Shown: one piece after another, positions 1-8,943 of the stretch | Layout: each line of letters starts with the position of its first letter | Numbering within the stretch: position 1 is the first letter of the stretch | Assembly (NCBI RefSeq): GCF_003319125.1 | Contig: NZ_QOHG01000017.1 | Coordinates: 42,875 to 106,874 of the forward strand | Direction: 5' to 3' | Source of the DNA: Blastococcus sp. TF02A-26 | GTDB taxonomy: Bacteria > Actinomycetota > Actinomycetes > Mycobacteriales > Geodermatophilaceae | Length of the DNA stretch: 64,000 nt | Notes under the pieces: model-generated | What the model was told of the DNA's origin: nothing | The model's database searches: none | What the model saw: only the letters and a program-made list of their open reading frames with translations | Program-made: the position numbers and the translations under genes

Positions 1-875
1 GCGATCGAGGTGCCGGTGCGCGCCAGGGCGGCGATCTCCGAGTCGTCGACGTGGACGGCGTGGGTGAGCAGCACGTTCCGGTCGAGGACGCCGATCTCGT
101 CGAGGTGGATCATCGGCCGCTGACCGAAGGTGGCGAGGAAGCCCTCGGGGTCCATGGCGGCCGGGGACATGTGCGCGCTCATCCCCGTGCCGCGCTCGTC
201 GGACATCCGCTTGGCGGTCTGCCAGAGCTCGTCGCTGCAGGTGGTGTGGCCGATGACGATGGGCCAGGCCTGCACCCGGCCGTCGGCGGCCGAGCCGTAG
301 GTGTCCATCGCGTACGTCATGGCGCCGACGGCCTCGGCCGTCGTCATGCGCAGCGCCTCGTAGTCGCCCACCAGGTCCCACGCCCACGGGCCGACGCGCG
401 CCCGGATGCCGATCTCCGACAGCCCGTCGACGACGGGGTCGATGAAGCGGACGGTCCCCGCCTCCAGGAACGCCGTCGTCCCCGACTTGAGCATCTCCAG
501 CGCGGCCAGCTGCGCGGAGACGTGCTCGTCCTCCTCCGTGTAGTGCGTGTGGATGGGGGTGAGCCACTCGAAGACGTTCTCGAGGAACGGGGTGTCGTCG
601 GGCACGAAGCCGCGGGTCAACGGCTCGCCGGTGATGTGCACGTGGGTGTTGATCAGCCCGGGGGTGACGACGAACCGCTCGCCGCCGAGCGTCTCGCGGG
701 CGTCCCAGCGGGCCGACAGCTCGGCCGCCGGGCCGACGGCGACGATCCGGCCGTCGCGGATCGCAACGGCGCCGTCGCGGAGGACCCGGCGCTCGTCGTC
801 CATGGTGACGACGTGCGAGCCGAGCACGAGGGTGTCGCAGGGCTCGCCCGCCGGAGCGGTGCGGTTCTCGGTCAT
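1..875 (-). CDS. Amidohydrolase, ATZ/TRZ (cytosine deaminase-like) family, C-terminus cut by window edge
   Basis: Metal-dependent hydrolase of the chlorohydrolase/deaminase group, which removes amino or chloro groups from N-heterocycles; 291 residues are present and the C-terminus lies outside the window. The N-terminal composite beta domain is followed by the metal-binding INTHVH (H-x-H), a later SAHMSP histidine and LTHAVHVDDSE near the edge. The metal-binding aspartate would lie beyond the window. The ATG overlaps the stop of the upstream methyltransferase gene, so translation is probably coupled. A paralogue lies at 9603-11078 in the same locus. The substrate is unknown; the importer in the locus suggests a nucleoside- or purine-like compound, which is inference. 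Confidence 0.85.
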   Translation of the reverse strand, partial: MTENRTAPAGEPCDTLVLGSHVVTMDDERRVLRDGAVAIRDGRIVAVGPAAELSARWDARETLGGERFVVTPGLINTHVHITGEPLTRGFVPDDTPFLENVFEWLTPIHTHYTEEDEHVSAQLAALEMLKSGTTAFLEAGTVRFIDPVVDGLSEIGIRARVGPWAWDLVGDYEALRMTTAEAVGAMTYAMDTYGSAADGRVQAWPIVIGHTTCSDELWQTAKRMSDERGTGMSAHMSPAAMDPEGFLATFGQRPMIHLDEIGVLDRNVLLTHAVHVDDSEIAALARTGTSI

Positions 876-1933
876 GGTTCATCCCTCTCGGTGGCGGGGG
901 CGGTGCGGATCAGGAAGACGGTCTGGCGGGGCACCGGCTGGAGGACGTCGGTCAGCTCGGCGCCGCAGCCGGCGGCCCAGGCGCGCAGGTCGGCGACGGT
1001 GACGCCGCGGCCCGGCGTCGCGGCGGCCATGGTCAGCGAGAGCACGAGCTCGTGGCGGGCCGCGGCGAGGACGGCGTCCCGGCCCGGGTCGGGCTCCGCG
1101 GCGCGGTCGGGGCGCGGGTAGTCCGCGACCACGACCACCCCGCCGGGCGCGGCCAGGTCCACCGCCCGGGCCAGCAGCTGCCGGGCCCGCTCGGGCGGTT
1201 CGGCGCGCAGCACGTGGGCGAGGACGACGACGTGGGCGCACCCGGCCGGCAGATCCACCTCGAGGTAGTCGCCCTCGATCAGCGTCACCCGGGCGGAGAG
1301 GCCGGCGTCGTCGACCCTCGACGCGGCGACCGGGAGGACGCCGGGCAGGTCGACCCCGACGGCCGTGGCGTCCGCGCGGTCGGCGAGCAGCGCGGTCAGC
1401 CAGGCGCCGGAGCCGCAACCCAGGTCGACGACGTGGGGCGCCTCGGGCCACAGCCCGCGCTCGGCCAGGGCCGCGGCGACGCCGGTCGCCACCGCCCGCT
1501 GGGTCGGCGCGGTCGCGCGGACCAGGTCCGGGTACATCGCGGTCAGGTCGGCGGCCGTCCCGGCGGGCACCGACCCGCTGCGGATGGTCCCGGCCAGCTG
1601 CTGCCAGCCCGACCAGGGGCCGGGCGACAGCGTCGCCAGGGCCGCCATCGACGCCGGTGAGTCCCGGGTCAGGAAGCGCTCGGCCACCGGCGTGAGGCCG
1701 AAGGCGACCCCGTCGGTGGTCAGCAGGCCCAGCGAGACCAGCAGCTCGGCCAGGAGCTCCACGGCGCCGTCGTCGGCCGCCCCCACCGCCGCGGCGAGGT
1801 CCGGCGCGGGCAACCCGCCGTCGGCCAGGGCGTCGACGAGGCCGAGCTCGAGCGCGGCTCCCAGCGCCCCGAACGCGGCCAGGCCGTTGACCGCGTCCCA
1901 GACCGGGCCGGGCCCGACGGGTGGCGCACTCAC
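872..1933 (-). CDS. SAM-dependent methyltransferase, O-methyltransferase family 2 type
   Basis: 353 residues from a GTG that overlaps the upstream stop (GTGA). Residues 1-100 form a winged-helix dimerisation domain typical of small-molecule O-methyltransferases. The Rossmann domain carries the SAM motif VVDLGCGSGAW near residue 170, the acidic residue in AVGVDLP at the end of strand 2, and an APGGVVVVADYP motif late in the domain. Length and order match hydroxyneurosporene/polyketide-type O-methyltransferases. It lies between a reductase and an amidohydrolase, so methylation of the locus substrate or product is likely. The acceptor cannot be read from sequence. Confidence 0.85.
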   Translation of the reverse strand: MSAPPVGPGPVWDAVNGLAAFGALGAALELGLVDALADGGLPAPDLAAAVGAADDGAVELLAELLVSLGLLTTDGVAFGLTPVAERFLTRDSPASMAALATLSPGPWSGWQQLAGTIRSGSVPAGTAADLTAMYPDLVRATAPTQRAVATGVAAALAERGLWPEAPHVVDLGCGSGAWLTALLADRADATAVGVDLPGVLPVAASRVDDAGLSARVTLIEGDYLEVDLPAGCAHVVVLAHVLRAEPPERARQLLARAVDLAAPGGVVVVADYPRPDRAAEPDPGRDAVLAAARHELVLSLTMAAATPGRGVTVADLRAWAAGCGAELTDVLQPVPRQTVFLIRTAPATERDEP

Positions 1934-2976
1934 GGCCGGAGCACGATCTTGCCGGTGGCCCGCCGCGACTCCATGTGCCGCTGCGCCGCCGCGGCGTCGG
2001 TCAGGGCGAACTCGCTGTCGACCGGCGTGCGGAAGCCCGAGCTCCAGTACCGCTCGAGCATCGGTGCGAACTCGCGGCGGTCGTAGGGGTCCGAGCCGAG
2101 GAACCGCAGCCCGAAGTGGTAGGCGTAGACGAGGTCGAACGACGTCCGGTCGCCGGTGGTGTTGCCGAGGAAGACCATCCGGCCGCGGGGCGCCATGCTG
2201 TAGACCGAGGCATCCCACACCGCGGGCCCCACGTGGTCGACGACGAGGTCGACCCCGCGGCCGTCGGTGAAGCCGCGGGCGGCACCGACCAGGTCCGTGG
2301 TCGAGGTGTCCACCACCAGGTCGGCGCCGAGGGCCTCGGCGTAGGCGACCTTGCCCGGGCTGCTGACGGTGGTGAGGACCCGGGCGCCGGCCGCTCTCGC
2401 CAGCTGGATCGCCGCGGTGCTGACGCCGCTGGCACCGGCGTGCACGAGCACGGTCTCGCCGGCCTGGACGGCCGCCACCTCGACCAGCGCGTGCCAGGCG
2501 GTCATCCAGATCGTCGGGACCAGCGCCGCCTCGACCAGGTCCACGCCGTCGGGCACCCGGTGCACGTTGGCCGCCGGGACGACGACGTACTCGGCGTACC
2601 CGCCGGCGACGTTGCCGCCGACGACGCGCGCGGTGCCGCACAGCCCGTCGGCGCCGCTGCGGCAGGCCGGGCAGTCGTCGCAGGGGACGGCGGGGTTGAC
2701 CACGACCCGGGTGCCGGAGCGGGCGTCCGGGAACGCGTCGAGGTCGACGTCGGGACCGAGGCCGACCACGGTGCCGGCCACGTCCATGCCGGCCACGTGC
2801 GGCAGGTCGAAGCCGGGGATGAGGGCGGGGCCCCGGCGCTGGAGGACGTCGAGGTGGTTGAGGCCGCAGGCGGCGACGGCGACGAGCACCTCGCCGGCGC
2901 CGGGGGTGGGGACGTCGGACTCGGCGACCTCGAGGACGTCGACGTCGCCGTGGACGCGGTACTGGATGCTCTTCAC
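1930..2976 (-). CDS. Zinc-binding MDR-family quinone oxidoreductase / alcohol dehydrogenase-like protein
   Basis: 348-residue medium-chain dehydrogenase/reductase. Start GTG at 2976 has a GGGAG Shine-Dalgarno eight bases upstream. The GroES-like domain has CGLNHLDVLQRRG. A structural zinc lobe CDDCPACRSGADGLC is followed by a nucleotide-binding fold (VLVHAGASGVSTAAIQLA), which usually favours NADPH. It is closely similar to the protein at 11075-12097: both share the AACGLN-LDVLQRRG stretch and LPHVAGMDVAG. Each paralogue stands upstream of an amidohydrolase, which suggests a duplicated two-gene module. Substrate unknown. Confidence 0.85.
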   Translation of the reverse strand: MKSIQYRVHGDVDVLEVAESDVPTPGAGEVLVAVAACGLNHLDVLQRRGPALIPGFDLPHVAGMDVAGTVVGLGPDVDLDAFPDARSGTRVVVNPAVPCDDCPACRSGADGLCGTARVVGGNVAGGYAEYVVVPAANVHRVPDGVDLVEAALVPTIWMTAWHALVEVAAVQAGETVLVHAGASGVSTAAIQLARAAGARVLTTVSSPGKVAYAEALGADLVVDTSTTDLVGAARGFTDGRGVDLVVDHVGPAVWDASVYSMAPRGRMVFLGNTTGDRTSFDLVYAYHFGLRFLGSDPYDRREFAPMLERYWSSGFRTPVDSEFALTDAAAAQRHMESRRATGKIVLRP

Positions 2977-3137
2977 TGGCTTCTCCCGGGGAGGACCGAC
3001 ACAGGGTCCGGCCGGGCGTCCCGGTTCCGCGGCACGCCCGATCGGCATGCAACGGCGGGATCCAGCGGGCGTCGTCGCCGCGCTCCCCCATCCCGGTCTG
3101 TTGCCGACGCGGGTGGGTCGAGGGTGGTGCAGGAGGG

Positions 3138-3548
3138 TCAGCGGGCCGCTGCGTCGGCGGCCTCGATCTGGGCGGCGACCACCTCCCCGTCCCAGTAGTC
3201 CGCGCGGGCGGCGACCAGGCCGTCGCGCACGCGGAACCGGAAGACCCCGCGCACGTCGACGGGCACCTCGGGGGCGCCGTCGCGCTGCATGCGCGCGGTC
3301 ATCCGGTAGGCGAGCGCCGCGCGGTCGCCGTCCACCAGCAGCTCCTCGACCTCGTACCGCAGGTCGGCGAACGTGCCGAGGAAGCCCGGCAGCCGCTCCC
3401 GGTACGCCGCGCGGCCGGTGAGGCTCCGCCCCCGGGCACTGGTGTGCTCGTTGACGAAGTCCTCGGTCACGCGGGCGGCGACGGCGTCGGCGTCGCCGTC
3501 GTTGAGGGCCGCCAGGTAGTCCAGGACGGCGCCGCGGGTGTCGCTCAC
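3138..3548 (-). CDS. SnoaL/NTF2-like protein (ester cyclase family)
   Basis: 136 residues from GTG 3548, directly abutting the stop of the VOC gene at 3549. The sequence fits a compact alpha+beta NTF2-like cone: an N-terminal helix with YLAALNDGDADAVAARV, then a SnoaL-type FVNEHTSARGRSLTGRAAY segment and three strands. SnoaL-like proteins isomerise, cyclise or hydrate small ring compounds. Its place between the transporter and reductase genes makes a role in turning over the imported compound likely. The 161 bases between this gene and the reductase start hold no recognisable gene. Confidence 0.75.
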   Translation of the reverse strand: MSDTRGAVLDYLAALNDGDADAVAARVTEDFVNEHTSARGRSLTGRAAYRERLPGFLGTFADLRYEVEELLVDGDRAALAYRMTARMQRDGAPEVPVDVRGVFRFRVRDGLVAARADYWDGEVVAAQIEAADAAAR

Positions 3549-4007
3549 TCAGGCACCCGTGCCCCACTTGCCGCGCACCAGCTCGTACACCTTCTGGTTG
3601 TGCGAGATCTCGATGACGTTGCCGTCGGGGTCGTTGAGCGCGCAGATGTAGCCGACGACGCCGGGCATGTCGCGCGGCTCCCACTGCAGCGTGCCCGCCT
3701 CGCGCGCCTTGTCGGCGATCGCGTCGACGTCCTCGCGGTTGGGGACCTCGATGCCCAGGTGCGCGAAGGGCTTGAGCAGGCCGAGCTTGCCCCCCTTGGC
3801 GCTGTTGAACGACACCAGGACCAGCACGAACGGGGAGTCGGCCTGCTTGTCGTTGGACAGCCACGCGCTCTCGCCGTCGTCGTCGGCGAACCGCTCGACG
3901 ACGACCAGCGGGGTGAGCGACGTGTAGAACTCGATCGAGGCGTCCAGGTCGCCGCAGGGCAGCGCCACGTGCGTCCAGCGGGCCTCGGTCAGTCGGGTCT
4001 CGGTCAT
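3549..4007 (-). CDS. VOC-family protein (glyoxalase/extradiol dioxygenase fold)
   Basis: 152 residues, one vicinal-oxygen-chelate module: WTHVALPCGDLDASIEFYTSL gives the N-terminal metal histidine, HLGIEV a second, and NDPDGNVIEISH the C-terminal glutamate. ATG at 4007. Such proteins isomerise, cleave C-C bonds or bind ring compounds. It sits in the operon between the permease gene and the SnoaL-like gene, so it probably acts on the imported compound or its breakdown product. The precise reaction is not readable. Confidence 0.8.
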   Translation of the reverse strand: MTETRLTEARWTHVALPCGDLDASIEFYTSLTPLVVVERFADDDGESAWLSNDKQADSPFVLVLVSFNSAKGGKLGLLKPFAHLGIEVPNREDVDAIADKAREAGTLQWEPRDMPGVVGYICALNDPDGNVIEISHNQKVYELVRGKWGTGA

Positions 4008-4050
4008 GCGGGGTGCTCCTTTTCTGCGTCGGCGACGGTGCCGTGCGGGC

Positions 4051-4959
4051 TCACACGAGCCCTCTCTCGAACGGTTTGCTCAGGGCGCGGGGCTCGCGCT
4101 GGGACTTGGCCATGACCACCATGACCGCCAGGGCCAGCAGGTACGGGGCGGCGACCAGCAGCTGGGCGTTCAGCTCGACGCCGAGCGACGGAAGGGCCAG
4201 GCGCAGCGCGTCGGCGGCCCCGAAGAGGAAGCAGCCGAGCAGGGTGCCCTTGAGCCGCCACGCGCCGAAGATCACCGCGGCGATGACGATGAAGCCGCGC
4301 CCCGCGGTCATGTTGTTGTTGAACGAGCCGACCAGGCCGACCGACAGGTAGGCCCCGCCGAGGCCCGACATCACGCCGCACCACATGAGCGCCTGGCGCC
4401 GGCGGACGTTCACCTTGATGCCGCTGACGTCCGCGGCCTGCGGGTTCTCCCCCACCGCGCGCAGCTCCAGGCCCCACCGGGTGCGGTTGACCAGGAACCA
4501 GGTGAGCGGGACGACGAGCAGGAGCAGGTAGAACGGCCAGCGCTGCTCGAACAGGACGCCCAGCAGCGGGATCTCCGCCAGGCCGGGGACGCGCAGCACC
4601 CCGACCTGCGAGCGGCTGAACTCCGTCGTCTGCAGCAGGAAGCTGGTCATCCCGAGCACGAAGATGTTGATCACCAGACCCACCACGAAGGTGTTGATCT
4701 GGATCCGGTGCGACAGGTTGGCGTGGACCAGGGCGACGAGCAGGCCCACGAGCGCACCGGCGAACAGGCCCACCGTGGGGCTGCCCGTCGCGCTGCCGAC
4801 GGCGATCGCGCCGAAGGCGCCGGAGAGCATCATGCCCTCGACGGAGATGTTCAACGTCCCCGCGCGCTCGGCCAGGTACTCGCCGCACGCGGCGAAGGCC
4901 AGCGGGGCGGTCAGGCGCAGGGCGCTGGCGAGCACCGTGCCGCCGTCGTCGAGCCACAT
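4051..4959 (-). CDS. ABC transporter permease, nucleoside/BMP (YufQ-like) type
   Basis: 302-residue integral membrane protein with about eight hydrophobic segments. It contains NISVEGMMLSGAFGA near the N-terminus and AVGENPQAADVSGI, both hallmarks of branched-chain/nucleoside permeases. The ATG overlaps the stop of the preceding permease by one base (TGATG). With the larger permease, the double ATPase and the BMP lipoprotein it forms a complete importer in the inner membrane. Confidence 0.92.
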   Translation of the reverse strand: MWLDDGGTVLASALRLTAPLAFAACGEYLAERAGTLNISVEGMMLSGAFGAIAVGSATGSPTVGLFAGALVGLLVALVHANLSHRIQINTFVVGLVINIFVLGMTSFLLQTTEFSRSQVGVLRVPGLAEIPLLGVLFEQRWPFYLLLLVVPLTWFLVNRTRWGLELRAVGENPQAADVSGIKVNVRRRQALMWCGVMSGLGGAYLSVGLVGSFNNNMTAGRGFIVIAAVIFGAWRLKGTLLGCFLFGAADALRLALPSLGVELNAQLLVAAPYLLALAVMVVMAKSQREPRALSKPFERGLV

Positions 4960-6149
4960 CAGACCGGCACCTCTTCCTTGGCGGGCGCGGCGGCCGACGG
5001 CCGTGCCGGGGACTCGGGGACCGCACCGCGGTTGCGGATGCGGCGTCCCCACAGCGCCGAGAGCACCGGCGGGACGACGAACGCGAGGACGAGCAGCGCC
5101 TGGATGACGTCGACGAGGTAGCTGGGCACGCCGGTGGAGGCCAGGTAGCTCGAACCGGCCCGCAGCCCGCCGAAGAGCACCGCGACCGGCAGGGCCAGGC
5201 CGGGACGGCTGCGGGCGACGAGGGCGACCAGCAGGCCGTCCCACCCGAAGTTGTTGGAGATCGCGGGCTGGAGCCGGAAGACCGTGCCCATCAGGATGAC
5301 CCCGCCGGCGAGGCCGGCGAAGGCCCCCGACAGCACCAGGGCCGAGCCGCCGAGCCGGGAGGCGCGGATGCCCGCGTGCCGGGCGGCCAGCGGGTTGAGC
5401 CCCAGCATGCTGAGCCGGAAGCCCCAGCGGCTGCGGCCGAGCAGCACGGCCAGGACGACGGTGGCGACCACCGCCAGGATCGCCCCGACCCCGATGGTGA
5501 GGTCGGGGTACTGGCCGAAGCTGGCCAGCCGCAGGAACTCCGGCACGGCGTCGGACTGCGGCCGGGCCGGCCCGTTGCCCATGCCCTGCTCCTGCAGCAG
5601 CGACGGGCTGAGGACGGCGAACTGCACCACCTGGGCGGCGACGAAGGTCAGCAGCAGCGTGGTGACGACGACGTTGACCCCGCGGGTGTAGTACATCGCC
5701 GCGCTGATCCCCGACCAGGCGCCGCCGCCGGCCGCGGCCGCGACCAGCGCGACGGTGATGACCAGCCAGGCCGGCCCCTGCAGGCGGAGGGCGACGAAGC
5801 AGCCCACCATCGCGCCGATGAGCAGCTGGCCCTCCTGGCCGATGTTGAACACCCCGGCCCGGTTGGCGATGCAGGCGCCCAGCGCGACCAGCAGCAGGGG
5901 AGCGGCGTTGACGAACGTCTGCGACCAGCCGGCGGCGTCGGCGATGCTGCCGGTGTAGAGCGCGTCGACCACCTCCGAGGGCGACCCGTCGGAGATCGTG
6001 ACGAGCAGCGCGGCCAGCGCCATCGCGAGGGCGACGCAGCCGACCGTGATGCCGGCCGTCCGCCACGCATCCGCGCTGGGGCGGCGCAGCCCGGTGCTGC
6101 CGACGACGTAGCTGGCCAGGGGCCGGCGGACGGGAGCGGGACCGGTCAC
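4959..6149 (-). CDS. ABC transporter permease, nucleoside/BMP (YufP-like) type
   Basis: 396 residues with about ten membrane segments. GVFNIGQEGQLLIGA and MLGLNPLAARHAGI are the family signatures, and the latter contains the EAA-like loop that contacts the ATPase. The ATG overlaps the ATPase gene stop (ATGA). The C-terminal 30 residues are a charged, Ala/Pro-rich cytoplasmic tail. Partner of the permease at 4051-4959; this is the larger of the two, as is usual in YufP/YufQ pairs. Confidence 0.92.
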   Translation of the reverse strand: MTGPAPVRRPLASYVVGSTGLRRPSADAWRTAGITVGCVALAMALAALLVTISDGSPSEVVDALYTGSIADAAGWSQTFVNAAPLLLVALGACIANRAGVFNIGQEGQLLIGAMVGCFVALRLQGPAWLVITVALVAAAAGGGAWSGISAAMYYTRGVNVVVTTLLLTFVAAQVVQFAVLSPSLLQEQGMGNGPARPQSDAVPEFLRLASFGQYPDLTIGVGAILAVVATVVLAVLLGRSRWGFRLSMLGLNPLAARHAGIRASRLGGSALVLSGAFAGLAGGVILMGTVFRLQPAISNNFGWDGLLVALVARSRPGLALPVAVLFGGLRAGSSYLASTGVPSYLVDVIQALLVLAFVVPPVLSALWGRRIRNRGAVPESPARPSAAAPAKEEVPV

Positions 6150-7774
6150 GCCGCCTCACCCCCGACGAGCATGCCCAGGCGCTGCGGGGAGGCCTCGGCG
6201 ACGTCGAGGACACCGGTGATCCGGCCCGACGAGATGACCGCGATGCGGCTGGCCAGCGCCATGACCTCCTCCAGTTCGGTCGAGATGAGCAGGACGGCCA
6301 CGCCCGAGGCCGCCGCCTCGCGCAGCCGGGCGTACATGTCCTCGATCGCCCCGACGTCCAACCCGTGGGTGGGCTGCGCGGCGACGAGGACGGTGGGCCC
6401 GGCGGAGAGCTCGCGGGCCAGGACGACGCGCTGCTGGTTGCCGCCGGACAGCGTGCGCAGCGGGGCGTCGATCGAGGGGGTCCGGATGGCGAACCGCTCG
6501 ATCAGCTCCTGCGCCTGGGCGCGGACCTGCGCCCGGCGCATCAGCAGCCGGCCGCTGTACCGGCGCAGGTCGGTCATGACGAGGTTCTCGGCGACGCTCA
6601 TGTCCAGGACGACGCCGGAGCGGTGCCGGTCCTCGGGGATCACGCCGACGCCCGCCTCGTGCAGCGCACCCGGGCGGTCGAGCACGACGTCGGTGCCGTC
6701 GACCCGCACGGTGCCGGCGTCGGGCTCGAGCAGGCCCGAGAGCAGGTCGCCCAGGGTCGCCTGCCCGTTCCCCTCGACGCCGTAGAGAGCGACGATCTCG
6801 CCGGTCGCCACCTCCAGGTCGAGGGAGTCCAGCAGCACCCGGCCGTCGGGTCCGGTCACGCACAGCCCGTGCAGGGCGAGCGCGGCGGTGCCCTGGACGT
6901 CGGCGGACACCTGGGGGGCCGGCGGCTCGGCGGGGACGGCGTCCAGGCCGCCCGCGAGCACGGGACTCAGGTGCTTGGCCGGGTCGTCGGTGACCACGAG
7001 CCCCAGGGCGGCGCCCTCGGCGTGCAGCGACACGTCGCGGCCGACCATCTGTCGGGCCAGCTCCGGGGCCGAGGTGTCGGCGGTGCGGCAGGAGAACGCC
7101 AGCCGCCCGCGGCGCAGCACCGACACGACGTCGGTGGCCGCGGTGATCTCGGCCAGCTTGTGGCTGATCAGGATGACGCCGCGGCCCTCGGCGGCGACCG
7201 CGGTGCGCAGCACGTCGAACAGGGCGGCGGACTCGGCGATGGTGAGCACCGAGGTGGGCTCGTCGAGGATCAGCACCCGCGGATCGCGCCGGAGGGCCTT
7301 GATCAGCTCGACCCGCTGCCGCTCGCCGGCCGAGAGCCGCTCCACCGTCCTGGTGGGGTCGACGACCAGGCCGTAGCGCTTCCCGACCGCCTCGACGTCG
7401 GCGCACACGGCGTCCTTGTCGATGCGGCCGGGCTCGCCGAGCGCGACGTTCTCCCAGACGGTGAGCGGCTCGATCAGGCTGAAGTGCTGGTGCACCATGC
7501 CGAGCCCGTGCTCGGCGGCCTGCAGGGGGGTGTCGATCTCCACCCGGCGGCCGTCGCGGTGCACCTCGCCGGCGTCGGCGTGCACGAGGCCCATGAGGAC
7601 CTTCATGAGCGTGGACTTGCCGGCGCCGTTCTCCCCGAGCAGGCCGTGGACCTCACCGCGCTGGACGGTCAGGTCCACGGCGTCGCAGGCCACGACCGGC
7701 CCGTAGCGCTTGCTGATGCCCCGCAGTTCCAGCGCGGGGACGAGCCCGTCGGTACGGGCACGGTCGTGGCTCAT
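6146..7774 (-). CDS. ABC transporter ATP-binding protein with two nucleotide-binding domains (YufO-like)
   Basis: 542 residues, two ABC cassettes. The first is canonical: GLLGENGAGKST Walker A, LSAGERQRVELIKAL signature, VLILDEPTSVL Walker B. The second has a degenerate Walker A (GVEGNGQATL, lacking the lysine) and Walker B (VLVAAQPTHGLD) but keeps LSGGNQQRVVLAREL. This asymmetry is usual in the nucleoside/sugar double-ATPase group, so it is not damage. It powers the importer formed with the two permeases and the BMP lipoprotein. Confidence 0.93.
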   Translation of the reverse strand: MSHDRARTDGLVPALELRGISKRYGPVVACDAVDLTVQRGEVHGLLGENGAGKSTLMKVLMGLVHADAGEVHRDGRRVEIDTPLQAAEHGLGMVHQHFSLIEPLTVWENVALGEPGRIDKDAVCADVEAVGKRYGLVVDPTRTVERLSAGERQRVELIKALRRDPRVLILDEPTSVLTIAESAALFDVLRTAVAAEGRGVILISHKLAEITAATDVVSVLRRGRLAFSCRTADTSAPELARQMVGRDVSLHAEGAALGLVVTDDPAKHLSPVLAGGLDAVPAEPPAPQVSADVQGTAALALHGLCVTGPDGRVLLDSLDLEVATGEIVALYGVEGNGQATLGDLLSGLLEPDAGTVRVDGTDVVLDRPGALHEAGVGVIPEDRHRSGVVLDMSVAENLVMTDLRRYSGRLLMRRAQVRAQAQELIERFAIRTPSIDAPLRTLSGGNQQRVVLARELSAGPTVLVAAQPTHGLDVGAIEDMYARLREAAASGVAVLLISTELEEVMALASRIAVISSGRITGVLDVAEASPQRLGMLVGGEAA

Positions 7775-7778
7775 GCGT

Positions 7779-8870
7779 TCAGCTCCCCAGGCGCTCGACC
7801 TCGGCGTCGGGGTCGATCGTGCCGTCCCCGACGGAGGCGATGAAGTCCGCCAGCTGCTGCTCCTGCTCGGGCGTCACGCCACTGTCCTCGCAGAACTGGA
7901 CGGTGGGCAGCGGGTCGACGCCCATCTTCCACAGCCGCGTGGTGCCACCCTCGAGCTCACCGTTGGCGAAGTCCTCGAGAGCCACGGCGAAGTACTCGCC
8001 CGGGTCGAAGATCACCGAGATCGCGTAGCCGTCGCCGCAGCGGTCGGTCCCCGGCGTGAGGACCGGGATGCCCGCCTCGAAGCCGAGCTCGGCGGAGGCG
8101 TCGGTGGCGCCACCCAGGTACGGGTAGAGCCCGCCGATGCCCTGGCCGATCTGCGCCTGGGTGGCCTCCACGGCCAGGCCCGAGTCGTCGAAGTCACCGG
8201 TGTAGGTGGTGACCACCTCGGCGTCGGGGACGATCTGCCGCACGCCGGCCTGGAAGGCCTGCGCGGCGATGATGCTGAAGTCCAGCTCCGGGCCGGTCAC
8301 GAAGCCCGCCGTGGTCGCGCCGCTGCCCTGCATGAGCAGGCCCAGGGCGTACCCGGCCGCCAGCAGCGACTCCGACGCGGAGTCCTGGCTGAGCACGACG
8401 TTGTCGGCGAGCTCGTAGCCCTCCGTCTGCGACGGCAGGTACCAGATGGTGCCCGCGCAGACGTCCTCCTCGGCCGCCGGCAGGGCGTCGGCGAGCTCGG
8501 AGGCGGCGAGGGCGACCATGTCGACGCCCTGGCGGCACATGTTGCGGGCCTGCTCCAGGGCGTCGGCCGGGTTGATCTCGCCGACCTTGATGAGCTCCCA
8601 GCCGTCCTGGCTGTCGACGAACTCCTGGGCCTTGACCACGAACGACTCGTAGTAGCCGTTGTCGTTGAGGTCGCCGGGGCTGAGGACGCCGATCTTGACG
8701 TCGCCGTCGCCGTTGACGTCCGGCTGCTCGCCCGAGGCGCTGCTGCCGCCGCCGGAGGACCCGCCGTCGGAGCCGCCGTCGTCGTCGGCGTTGTTGCCGC
8801 AGGCGCTGAGCGCGACGACGGCGACGGCCGCCAGCGCGGCGGTGCGCCGCAGGGGTCGGGTGGATGACAT
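7779..8870 (-). CDS. BMP-family substrate-binding lipoprotein (nucleoside-type ABC importer)
   Basis: 363 residues. The N-terminus has a basic stretch, a hydrophobic core and the lipobox LSAC, then a Gly/Ser/Asp-rich linker (residues 24-45) that tethers the domain to the membrane. The mature part has the PnrA/BMP fold: IGVLSPGDLNDNGYYESF near the start and GVDMVALAASELADAL. Basic membrane proteins of this group bind nucleosides or purine-like ligands. It starts four bases upstream of the ATPase gene, so the four transporter genes are one unit. Confidence 0.9.
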   Translation of the reverse strand: MSSTRPLRRTAALAAVAVVALSACGNNADDDGGSDGGSSGGGSSASGEQPDVNGDGDVKIGVLSPGDLNDNGYYESFVVKAQEFVDSQDGWELIKVGEINPADALEQARNMCRQGVDMVALAASELADALPAAEEDVCAGTIWYLPSQTEGYELADNVVLSQDSASESLLAAGYALGLLMQGSGATTAGFVTGPELDFSIIAAQAFQAGVRQIVPDAEVVTTYTGDFDDSGLAVEATQAQIGQGIGGLYPYLGGATDASAELGFEAGIPVLTPGTDRCGDGYAISVIFDPGEYFAVALEDFANGELEGGTTRLWKMGVDPLPTVQFCEDSGVTPEQEQQLADFIASVGDGTIDPDAEVERLGS

Positions 8871-8943
8871 GTGCTGCCTCCCGGGTCGAGGTGAGGGGGT
8901 CGGGGACTGTGGAGCCGGTGGTGCGGTGTGCTGCGCGACCGGC

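Noticed and set aside
1934..3091. A long N-terminal extension of the methyltransferase frame up to 3091
   Set aside because: This part is antisense-like Arg-rich noise overlapping the MDR gene; the GTG at 1933 overlaps the MDR stop, the normal operon junction.
6146..7774. Second ATPase domain of the BMP importer as inactivated by mutation
   Set aside because: The lysine-less Walker A in the second domain is the normal state in nucleoside/sugar double ATPases.
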